Of a stretch of DNA of 51,527 nucleotides, positions 1-6,729 are shown in pieces. The notes beneath the pieces were generated by a model that saw only the letters and a list, made by a program, of their open reading frames with translations, ran no database searches and was not told the DNA's origin. This DNA is from an uncultured Bacteroidota bacterium. GTDB lineage: Bacteria > Bacteroidota > Bacteroidia > Chitinophagales > Saprospiraceae. Position numbers and translations under genes: made by a program. Location: contig CALMBD010000114.1 of assembly GCA_937861115.1 (NCBI GenBank), positions 1 to 51,527 on the forward strand. Direction: 5' to 3'. Numbering within the stretch: position 1 is the stretch's first letter; each line of letters opens with the position of its first letter.

Positions 1-850
1 CGGAGTAATAACCGATCATTTCGAAATTGAACACCCCCTCAATTTGTTCGGAAGGCGGAATTCCGGTAGAGACATAATTGATACTGCCGCGCAGGCCATC
101 TTCCTCCATATCGAAACCAATATACCGGAGCGTCTTTTTGGCGGGATAACGACTCAGTAGCCGCGCAATTTCCATCATCCCGACCGTCCCGCTACCGTTG
201 TCGTCGGCGCCGGGCGCATTGTTGACGGTATCGTAGTGCGCATCCACGATAACCACCTTGCCTGCTTCGGCAGTGCCGGCCTGTGTGCCGAGAATGTTGC
301 GACCGGTGGCGGACAGATAGGTAAACGTTTTTTCTTCCAGGGGCAATCCGAGGCATGTAAAATGATTCCGGAGCGAATCGCGCACGGCATTCAGGTGGGC
401 GAGTCCGGTATTGCGGTGCCGGATACCCTGCACAAATTCCAGGTCGGCTCGAATACGGGTGCTGTCGACCTGTCCGACCAGCTCTTGCAAATCGACATCC
501 TGCTTGTCGTCGGCCACCAGCCGGACGGTAAACGTGTTCTGCACGGCGACAAGGGCACTGATATCAACCGTAATGGTTCGGGCGGTTCCGGCCGTTACTG
601 GAAACCCTACATCGCCGGTCGGCTGCGGGAGCATACCGGTCAGGGTATAGGTTTTGCCGCCATCATTTGAAAACTCGAGGGAAATTTCCAGCGGATCATT
701 CTCGGCGTCTTCGACATCGTAGGTGATGGTAAGTTTTTGGTTCGTCCAATCGGCATCGGCGATCAGGTTTGAAATGGAAGGCCGTTGATTTTGGGCAAAC
801 AGTCCGCAGCAAACCGGTATCATAGCCGCTAGCATCAGGAAGTATCTCAT
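1..850 (-). CDS. Exported M28-family zinc peptidase, 3' end cut off by the window edge
   Basis: This frame is open from an ATG at 848-850 to the window start, giving 283 residues, so the C-terminal part is missing. A signal peptide (about residues 1-20, ending near LFAQ) is followed by an Ig/Fn3-like beta domain (about 20-120) and then the start of an M28 aminopeptidase domain. Zinc ligands of the family are visible: the His and Asp of VDAHYDT, the Asp of GADDNGSG, and the Glu pair of FDMEEDG. M28 enzymes are co-catalytic two-zinc exopeptidases acting outside the cytoplasm in this type of protein. The remaining ligands (Asp and His) and any sorting domain lie beyond the window. The gene is transcribed away from the SPOR-domain gene upstream and is separated from it by 294 bases. 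Family assignment is firm; substrate is unknown. Confidence 0.9.
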   Translation of the reverse strand, partial: MRYFLMLAAMIPVCCGLFAQNQRPSISNLIADADWTNQKLTITYDVEDAENDPLEISLEFSNDGGKTYTLTGMLPQPTGDVGFPVTAGTARTITVDISALVAVQNTFTVRLVADDKQDVDLQELVGQVDSTRIRADLEFVQGIRHRNTGLAHLNAVRDSLRNHFTCLGLPLEEKTFTYLSATGRNILGTQAGTAEAGKVVIVDAHYDTVNNAPGADDNGSGTVGMMEIARLLSRYPAKKTLRYIGFDMEEDGLRGSINYVSTGIPPSEQIEGVFNFEMIGYYS

Positions 851-888
851 AACAGGCAGGTTTAAATTCTTGGGCTAAAAATACAAAA

Positions 889-907
889 GGCACGCCGTGA
901 GCGTGCC
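889..907 (-). terminator. Hairpin with T-rich tail in the leader of the M28 gene
   Basis: GGCACGC (889-895) pairs perfectly with GCGTGCC (901-907) around a 5-base loop. On the minus strand it is followed by CCTTTTGTATTTTT, so it has the form of an intrinsic terminator. It ends about 38 bases before the M28 start codon. The gene upstream already has its own terminator at 1087-1120, so this hairpin would end a short transcript starting between 908 and 1086, or attenuate the M28 message. Confidence 0.45.
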
Positions 908-1086
908 CATTGTAACAAACAAAACCAACTAAAAAACCTGCTTATGATTTTTCTCCTTCCCCGAAACTTGCTTCCGACCGGAAGAAGAGGTGTTTTGGAT
1001 AACAACCGAATAAAAAACGGAGGAGCGGGCAGAAACGCTGCCAGGGGTTGAAAAAAAATTATCGGGGTGCGGGTATCTATAAAAGG

Positions 1087-1120
1087 GCAGCCCCGAATCG
1101 TATGGACGACCCGGGGCTGC
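1087..1120 (-). terminator. Terminator of the SPOR-domain protein gene
   Basis: GCAGCCCCG (1087-1095) pairs perfectly with CGGGGCTGC (1112-1120), with a 16-base loop. On the minus strand the stem is followed by CCTTTTATAG, a short T tract. It lies 25 bases past the stop codon of the gene ending at 1145. Confidence 0.7.
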
Positions 1121-1144
1121 GCTCTTATATCGGAGTACGTTGCG

Positions 1145-4100
1145 TTAGTTTTCCACCAGATAAGCCTCGGGGAAACCATTGGCGCGTACCTTCTCTTTGT
1201 CGCGGTTTGCCGCAGTCTGGGTTTGGTAGCCCGACAGCAAAATAGCCGTAAGTCCGGTTTTGCCAATCGGCCTTTTCTCTATCATCCCGTCCACGCCGGC
1301 TGCTTCCAGCGGGCCTGCATCGAACCTGTTGGGATCGGCAAGGGCGCAGAGCCGAATCGAATATTTACCGACGCTGCTTTTGGTCTGTGTGGTGGAGTAG
1401 ACCGTCGGAGCAACGGCGGCCTTGCTTTCGACAACCGGAGCAGCCTTGGGCGCCACCATAAATCCTTTTATGCTTTCATCGGTCGCCACTTCGGTCACAA
1501 TGATAGCGTCTTTAAATCCGCGTTTCACGGCTTCCGCCTGTGCGGTTTCGGCATCGGTGTATTTTGGCCAGACCCCAAGGCGCATCTTTAAGGAACCGTT
1601 CTTTGATTTGCTGTACACATTGCCCACATCCGACAGCGCGGCATAGTCGCTGATGGCGATGGGATTGTCAGGCGAGAAAGAGCCCAGTTGAACAGCGTAG
1701 CAAATATCCGAATTCTGAACTACGGCAGGGGTCGTGACGCCTCTTGAAGCCATAGATGCGGTGCTATACTGGGTTGGAGCAGTCGCAACAGGCGCGCCTC
1801 CAATGATCAGGCTTTTGTCGGCGCCGCGTTCTTCCACGATAAAGGCGCCTTTAAACTGCGGCGTTTTATTGACCTCTTTCAGTTTTTTCGACGCTTCATC
1901 CTTGGTCGGGAAAATGCCGAGGCGCACCTTGTTCAACTTATCCTCCGATTTCACGTAAAGGTTGCCGTGTTTGGCGAGGGGTTCATACTGCCGGGCGCTA
2001 TTTTCATCCATATTATCGGGCGATGCCGCCAGTTGAATGGAATACCCGTTGAACTCGGGCTCAGGCACGGGTTGCTGGACGGGTATGAGGGTTGTTGTTT
2101 GACGTTGCGGGGCAGTGCTGTATTGGACGGGCGTTTCATTAGCAAAAAGCCGGTTGGTCTGGGTATTGGAATACACGACCGGCTGGTTGTTGGAGTACAC
2201 GACCGGCTGGTTGTTGGAATACACAACCGGCTGCTCGGTACGCTGAACCGACGACGTTATGCCGGTGCCGGCCGGCTCGAGAAATACCGTTGCAATTTCG
2301 TTACCGGTACCGGGCAACCCGGGACGGGCTGTCAGTTTGGCCACCTTGTATCCGTCGTAAGAATACTCAATATCATAGTTGTTGAGCGGCGTAAGCATCA
2401 TCGCGTATTTACCCTGGACATCCGTAGAAGTCTGGATCACCTTTCCGCCGTCTTTAAACTCTACGATAGCGCTGTAGAGCGGCTGGTTGGTGCGGGCGTC
2501 GAGCACCTTGCCCGTATATTCCTGGCGGCTGTCCAGCGCCATCGACACGATGATATTGTGCAGGCCGAATTCCTTGACATCGATGCGGGTGGTTTCATAA
2601 CCCGTTTTGCTCAGTTCTATGACACAGTCGACGGGTCGGCCGGATGAGGAGAAATAATATTTCCCGTCGAAGTCGGTTTGCCCTTTTACCCGGTTGCATT
2701 CCGACATATCTACCAGCACACCGGGCACCGGTTTACCCCAGGTATCTGTTACCAGCAGGTTGTAACTCTTGATGGAGTAATCGTCTGTGCTGTAAATCTG
2801 TGGCGTAAGCGCATCGCCGGCGTTATTACCGGATGTTGCGAGTGCGCGTGGCGGAGCGGTATTGACGGGCAAAAGCGTTGTGCTGCTGCTTTTAGGGACG
2901 ATTTGCCAGATATCCTCATTGCCTCGGCCGCTGGGGCGCGTGCTGGTCAGGTAACCGACATTCTGCTGGGAATTAAAAATAAAGCCGTAATCGTCGTAGG
3001 AGGAATTGATACCGGGACCAAGGTGAAATATATTGCCGATGGTCTCCTTGCCCAGTTCGGCGCGGAACACATCGAGGCCACCCAGACCGCTGTGCCAGTC
3101 GGAAGAAAAGTACAGGTCGGTACCATCGTAGAACGGCGTCACTTCATTGCCGGGGGTATTAAGCGGCGCTCCGACGTTGCGCGGAGTGCTCCACTCGCCG
3201 TTCACCAGGTTGGATACATAGATATCCCATCCACTGCCACCGGTTGTGCTGTTGGGGTTGTTAGAGGCAAATATGAGCGTATTGCCGCTGGGAGAAAGGC
3301 AAGGGAAGCCTGTCGCGAAACCCGACCCGTTGTAAGGGAATGCCTTCACGTTCGTCCATTCGCCGTTGACCACATCAGCGGTGTACAGGCTCATATTGAC
3401 GCCTTTTTCAGCGATCTGGCGGGTACCGTTGATAAAATTGTTGCGGCAGAAGGCGACCCGTTTACCGTCGGCGGAATAGCTCACCGGGCCTTCGTTGTAA
3501 TTGTTCTGGAGGTCGCTGCGCAGGAAAGCCGGTTTTTGGAGGTACCCGTTTTCCGGATTGCGCTGGGTGACGAACAACTGGTTGTTGGCGCTGCCCGACC
3601 AGTCGGTAGCCGACTGCGACTGCGTTTTCCGGACAATATCGGTGCGTGCGGAGCTGTACACGAGCCTGTTGTTCAGGAAAGCCGGACCGAAATCGGCAGC
3701 CAGCGTATTCAAGGGTTCATTTTTTGCCACATACAGGGGATCTTTAGCGGCATTGCTGATCGCAAAATCGCACATGTCAGCATAATGCCGCCCAACTTCC
3801 TGGGTTTGGGCATCCATGGCGGCGTATTCGAGGAATTGTCGCCTGGCCTGTACATAATCCCCTTTCATCATGAGCGCCTTTCCGTAGCGCAGTTGCACAT
3901 CCGAGTCGGGGCGGCGCTGCTGTACCGCGCGCGCATACCAGGAAAGCGATTCTTCAGGCTTGTTCAACTGGAAGTAGCAATCGGCTACCCTGGCCAGCGC
4001 ATGGGAGTTATTGGCGTCTTTATCCAACACCTGGGTGTAGGTTTTAAGGGCCAGATTGTACGCATAAAGGTCAAACTGTTTGTCGGCTCGCTGTAAGTCC

Positions 4101-4186
4101 TCCTGTGTGGAAGATTGGGCTGAAAGCCAGTTGGCGGCGCATAAAAACGCCAGTGCCAACCACCCTGCACGAGAAGTCGTGTTCAT
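1145..4186 (-). CDS. Exported TPR-PD40-carboxypeptidase-regulatory protein with three C-terminal SPOR-like domains
   Basis: The protein has 1013 residues. A signal peptide (1-23) is followed by a TPR region (about 26-125), a PD40/WD40-like propeller (about 150-430, with SPSGNTLIFASNN and YFSSDWHSGLGGLD blades), two CarboxypepD_reg-like folds (about 470-545 and 555-640), and a repetitive linker rich in Gln-Pro-Val-Val-Tyr-Ser. Three SPOR-like segments follow at about 710-785, 820-895 and 940-1013; each begins with a YSIQLA/YAVQLG/YSIRLC strand and ends with an (A)YLVE/AFIVEE-like strand. The TPR-PD40-CRD order matches PorE-type proteins of Bacteroidota, which normally end in an OmpA-type peptidoglycan-binding domain. 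Here SPOR domains, which bind denuded glycan strands in known cases, take that place. A periplasmic or outer-membrane-associated anchoring role is inference. It has its own promoter at 4357-4364, a structured leader and its own terminator. Confidence 0.85.
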   Translation of the reverse strand: MNTTSRAGWLALAFLCAANWLSAQSSTQEDLQRADKQFDLYAYNLALKTYTQVLDKDANNSHALARVADCYFQLNKPEESLSWYARAVQQRRPDSDVQLRYGKALMMKGDYVQARRQFLEYAAMDAQTQEVGRHYADMCDFAISNAAKDPLYVAKNEPLNTLAADFGPAFLNNRLVYSSARTDIVRKTQSQSATDWSGSANNQLFVTQRNPENGYLQKPAFLRSDLQNNYNEGPVSYSADGKRVAFCRNNFINGTRQIAEKGVNMSLYTADVVNGEWTNVKAFPYNGSGFATGFPCLSPSGNTLIFASNNPNSTTGGSGWDIYVSNLVNGEWSTPRNVGAPLNTPGNEVTPFYDGTDLYFSSDWHSGLGGLDVFRAELGKETIGNIFHLGPGINSSYDDYGFIFNSQQNVGYLTSTRPSGRGNEDIWQIVPKSSSTTLLPVNTAPPRALATSGNNAGDALTPQIYSTDDYSIKSYNLLVTDTWGKPVPGVLVDMSECNRVKGQTDFDGKYYFSSSGRPVDCVIELSKTGYETTRIDVKEFGLHNIIVSMALDSRQEYTGKVLDARTNQPLYSAIVEFKDGGKVIQTSTDVQGKYAMMLTPLNNYDIEYSYDGYKVAKLTARPGLPGTGNEIATVFLEPAGTGITSSVQRTEQPVVYSNNQPVVYSNNQPVVYSNTQTNRLFANETPVQYSTAPQRQTTTLIPVQQPVPEPEFNGYSIQLAASPDNMDENSARQYEPLAKHGNLYVKSEDKLNKVRLGIFPTKDEASKKLKEVNKTPQFKGAFIVEERGADKSLIIGGAPVATAPTQYSTASMASRGVTTPAVVQNSDICYAVQLGSFSPDNPIAISDYAALSDVGNVYSKSKNGSLKMRLGVWPKYTDAETAQAEAVKRGFKDAIIVTEVATDESIKGFMVAPKAAPVVESKAAVAPTVYSTTQTKSSVGKYSIRLCALADPNRFDAGPLEAAGVDGMIEKRPIGKTGLTAILLSGYQTQTAANRDKEKVRANGFPEAYLVEN
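2168..2239 (-). repeat. 24-bp tandem repeat in the SPOR-protein linker
   Basis: Three 24-bp units (2168-2191, 2192-2215, 2216-2239) encode successive copies of the octapeptide QPVVYSNN. The first two units differ by one base; the third diverges at its end. Related YS-containing linker motifs recur between the SPOR domains. Unit-number change would keep the reading frame. Confidence 0.85.
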
Positions 4187-4356
4187 AGCAGTATGGTTTT
4201 AAAAGTAAAATACAGTTTTTGATGAACATCGCGTGTCTGCTCATTCTGAGGGAGAAATGGCAGTACACCCAAGTTACTGGCAAAAACGGATGAAAAAACA
4301 TCCTTATTGCCATACCTGGCATAGTGGAGAGACTATCTTTTGATAGAGGGACGCTG

Positions 4357-4364
4357 CAAATGTA
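4357..4364 (-). promoter_or_regulatory. Bacteroidota -7 promoter element for the SPOR-domain gene
   Basis: The minus strand reads TACATTTG, an exact match to TAnnTTTG. No well-spaced -33 TTG was found. Transcription from here would give a leader of about 160 bases. Confidence 0.5.
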
Positions 4365-4426
4365 TGGAGTTTAACAATACGGCGCTATATCTTTTGGTAT
4401 TGATTTTCAGGGGGAAACGAAAAAGA

Positions 4427-4484
4427 GAGGGGTTTAGAGCGGGAATACGGCCAAAATAGCCACATAACCTGCTCTAAACCCCTC
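4427..4484 (-). terminator. Long hairpin terminator after the TPR gene, related to the one at 24231-24309
   Basis: GAGGGGTTTAGAGC (4427-4440) pairs perfectly over 14 bases with 4471-4484. The 30-base loop contains a small GGC/GCC stem. On the minus strand the stem is followed by TCTTTTTCG, consistent with an intrinsic terminator for the gene ending at 4511. The stem core GAGGGGTTT(A/G)GAGC is shared with the hairpin at 24231. Confidence 0.8.
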
Positions 4485-4510
4485 AAAATTTATACTTTAA
4501 CTCCTATGTC

Positions 4511-5203
4511 TTATTTTCCGCCACCGTTGCGGTAAATATACTTTTCGATATCGCGCCATTCGGCGGAAGCCTGGTTGGGGAAATCACGGCGCAGGCGTTC
4601 GTAGGCTTTATTGGCCGCTTCTTTATTGCCCTGATAGTCGTTGAGCATACCCAGTTTTTTCAGGAAGTATGCTGCAAGCACGTCGTTTTTTGTTGCGTCG
4701 GCCGCTTTTTCATACAGATCGAGGGCTTTGCCATAATCTTCCTTCTCGGAGTAGCAGTCGCCGAGGACGCCGTATTTCATGGCGGGCAACAAATCGCCTT
4801 CCGGGTCAAAATCTTCCAGGTATTTGATGGCGCTGTCAAAATCGCCGAGGCGGAGGTTGCAGATGCCGGCATAATAATTAGCCGAATTACCGGCGGGAGT
4901 ACCGCTGTATTTATCAGCCAGGGCCGCGAAGCCGTCGAAGCCGCCGCCCGGGTTGTCGAGGGCGAGCCGGAAAGAATCGCGCTCAAATTGTTGCTGTGCA
5001 TGCCACATGGACGCCACCGCTTCTTTCTGTTTGGGCGCCATGATCATGTTGTTATAGAGCCACCATCCGCCGAGTGCGAGCACAATCGCGCCTACGGCAT
5101 AAAGTATCAGGTTCGGATTCTGTTCCCAAAACGGGCGTGCGGGAGCCGCGCTTACTTCCTGTACTGTCGTTTCTTCCGCCTGAGAGACTTTACGTTTTGC
5201 CAT
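4511..5203 (-). CDS. Membrane-anchored tetratricopeptide protein
   Basis: The protein has 230 residues. A short cytoplasmic, charged and Ala-rich N-terminus (1-30) is followed by one transmembrane segment (about 32-50, LILYAVGAIVLALGGWWLY) and then TPR-like helical repeats in which NYYAGICNLRLGDFDSAIKYL, KYGVLGDCYSEKEDYGKALDLY and the segment near residue 190 are the clearest. It resembles the single-pass TPR proteins common in Bacteroidota (YfgM-like topology), which are thought to act as scaffolds or chaperone-like factors. The function of this one cannot be read from sequence. A promoter box lies at 5255-5262 and a strong terminator at 4427-4484, so it is probably monocistronic. Confidence 0.8.
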   Translation of the reverse strand: MAKRKVSQAEETTVQEVSAAPARPFWEQNPNLILYAVGAIVLALGGWWLYNNMIMAPKQKEAVASMWHAQQQFERDSFRLALDNPGGGFDGFAALADKYSGTPAGNSANYYAGICNLRLGDFDSAIKYLEDFDPEGDLLPAMKYGVLGDCYSEKEDYGKALDLYEKAADATKNDVLAAYFLKKLGMLNDYQGNKEAANKAYERLRRDFPNQASAEWRDIEKYIYRNGGGK

Positions 5204-5254
5204 TGTTCAGTTCAAAAATTAACAAGTTTAGACTTTCCTTTTCAAAAAGGCGGG

Positions 5255-5262
5255 CAAAAGTA
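5255..5262 (-). promoter_or_regulatory. Bacteroidota -7 promoter element for the TPR gene
   Basis: The minus strand reads TACTTTTG, matching TAnnTTTG. It lies 51 bases upstream of the start codon at 5201-5203, giving a leader of roughly 45 bases. Confidence 0.5.
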
Positions 5263-5314
5263 CGCAAAGTTTGATTTTGTGAAGGCCTGTGGGGAAAAAT
5301 TGTTCAGCGAACGG

Positions 5315-6679
5315 TTATTTCCCCACAAAAATCCTTTGGGTGAGGTGTTTGTCGCCCGAAATAACGGAAACGCTGAACACGCCGACACCCCAGTCTGTGG
5401 CATCGATATCCAGCCGGATCGTACCGTTGAGGATTTGCAGGGATTGCCGGTACTTCAGTTCGCCGAGCAGATTGCTGATGTTAACTTCCCCTGCATCTTC
5501 GCGGTTGGAAAGCAGTTCGATCGTAAAGCGCCCCGTTGCGGGATTGGGGAACACGCGCAAGGAAAGGTCGCGGATATTTTCGCCAGATTTCAAATCCGTT
5601 TCGTCGCGCAACCCGGCCGTGTTTTCGTCGTGACAGGATACGGGCGTGAGGCGCAACTGCCCTCTGGGGCCACCTGTTGCCAGCGTTGCCTGCATCCGCC
5701 TCACCTGTCCATGCGTAAACAGGCACTGGAGCGTATCGGTTGAATTGTCCATCAGGTTGGTAATCATTTCTACGGGATTGCCGTCGCACAGGCTGACATG
5801 TCGGTAACCGTAATCAGGCAAACCGGTATTGTCGGCATTGTGAATGGGGGTATCCTCCACCATATCGTCGGCACAGGGCCTGTATTCGTTCCATAGTTCG
5901 TAGAGATTGAGATAACTGCCCATCAGGTGGCTCAGGGTGCGGCCCAGGTAGTAGGGATTATCCTTGTCGGTACGGGTACGGGCGAAAAAGCGGTCGTCGA
6001 TCACAATACCGTCGGATTCGTCGGGCCCGCCGGGCAGTTGAGCAAACCCGGCATTGTTGCCGGCCAGTCTTGCCACCCAGATGTTGCAAAAATATGCGGT
6101 AGCCCATGCCTCGCTGCCGCCGTATTTCGCGCGGCAGACCGAATCGCTCACGCCCCATGCGCGCGGCGTTGCGGGCGGTTGCAGCAGCCCGCCTGCCGGG
6201 CGGCCATTCTCATCTATAACCGCCAGGCAAAACCGGATCATGGGCAGCCCTGCAACCTGCGCAAAACCTTCCCGCCGATCAGCTTCGTGCCGGTAGGCAT
6301 ACCCTTCGCTGTCGCTACTACCCGACTGCCGGTACTCACCGGACAGGTAGGGGTGGTCGGGGGTATAAAAGTCGATATTCAACCGGTCGATCTGGGCCTG
6401 AACGTCGGCAGCAGTAATCGCTTCACCGTCGGGCAACGGCATCAGATGAAATACCAGGGCGACGCTGACGGTGTCCATGACACCCGTCTGCCCGAATTTG
6501 GCGGTAAACCCTTCAATGTTGTCCATCGCTTCGCGAACGCCCCGGACCGAAGATTTCAGGTATTGCAGCCGAGACTGCGTGGCGAAGTGGCGATACACCG
6601 GCCATTTCGTTTCCGGGGTTTGAGCGTTCAGGGTAAAGGTGAAGGCGAGGCCGAGCAGGGTGATGATATGTGTGCGCAT
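5315..6679 (-). CDS. M43 (pappalysin-like) metalloprotease homologue with a destroyed zinc site and a T9SS sorting domain
   Basis: The protein has 454 residues: a signal peptide (1-19), an M43-like domain (about 40-340) and a C-terminal T9SS type A sorting domain (about 372-454, beginning LRVFPNPATGRFTIE). The M43 landmarks are recognisable, including the Cys-rich ADDMVEDTP segment and the Met-turn NLMDNS (308-313). The HExxHxxGxxH zinc motif, however, reads HLMGSYLNLYE at 251-261: only the first His remains, while the catalytic Glu and the other two His are Leu252, Ser255 and Glu261. It is therefore probably a non-catalytic exported protein, perhaps a binder or a decoy. The flanking frame is intact with no stop codons, so this is a degenerate active site and not a pseudogene. 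It lies 50 bases after the RHS gene and may be co-transcribed with it. Confidence 0.85.
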   Translation of the reverse strand: MRTHIITLLGLAFTFTLNAQTPETKWPVYRHFATQSRLQYLKSSVRGVREAMDNIEGFTAKFGQTGVMDTVSVALVFHLMPLPDGEAITAADVQAQIDRLNIDFYTPDHPYLSGEYRQSGSSDSEGYAYRHEADRREGFAQVAGLPMIRFCLAVIDENGRPAGGLLQPPATPRAWGVSDSVCRAKYGGSEAWATAYFCNIWVARLAGNNAGFAQLPGGPDESDGIVIDDRFFARTRTDKDNPYYLGRTLSHLMGSYLNLYELWNEYRPCADDMVEDTPIHNADNTGLPDYGYRHVSLCDGNPVEMITNLMDNSTDTLQCLFTHGQVRRMQATLATGGPRGQLRLTPVSCHDENTAGLRDETDLKSGENIRDLSLRVFPNPATGRFTIELLSNREDAGEVNISNLLGELKYRQSLQILNGTIRLDIDATDWGVGVFSVSVISGDKHLTQRIFVGK

Positions 6680-6729
6680 ATGTGGGTTGCAGGTTGAGAT
6701 AGTTGAATATCAGGATAGTATTTCCATCA

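Larger units (their letters stand above)
4187..4510 (-). other. 324-base intergenic region: promoter, structured leader and terminator
   Basis: No gene is seen here. Reading the minus strand, it holds the terminator of the TPR gene (4427-4484), then a promoter -7 box TACATTTG (4357-4364), then about 160 bases of leader before the ATG at 4184-4186. The leader contains three consecutive small perfect hairpins: CTATC/GATAG (4333-4346), TGCCA/TGGCA (4308-4321) and GGATG/CATCC (4288-4303). Confidence 0.7.

Noticed and set aside
944-1051. 35-codon plus-strand ORF in the gap between the M28 and SPOR-domain genes
   Set aside because: Short, no promoter or recognisable product, and opposite in direction to both neighbours.
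2678-4096. 472-residue plus-strand ORF opposite the SPOR-domain protein gene
   Set aside because: Antisense shadow; no signal peptide, domain or promoter.
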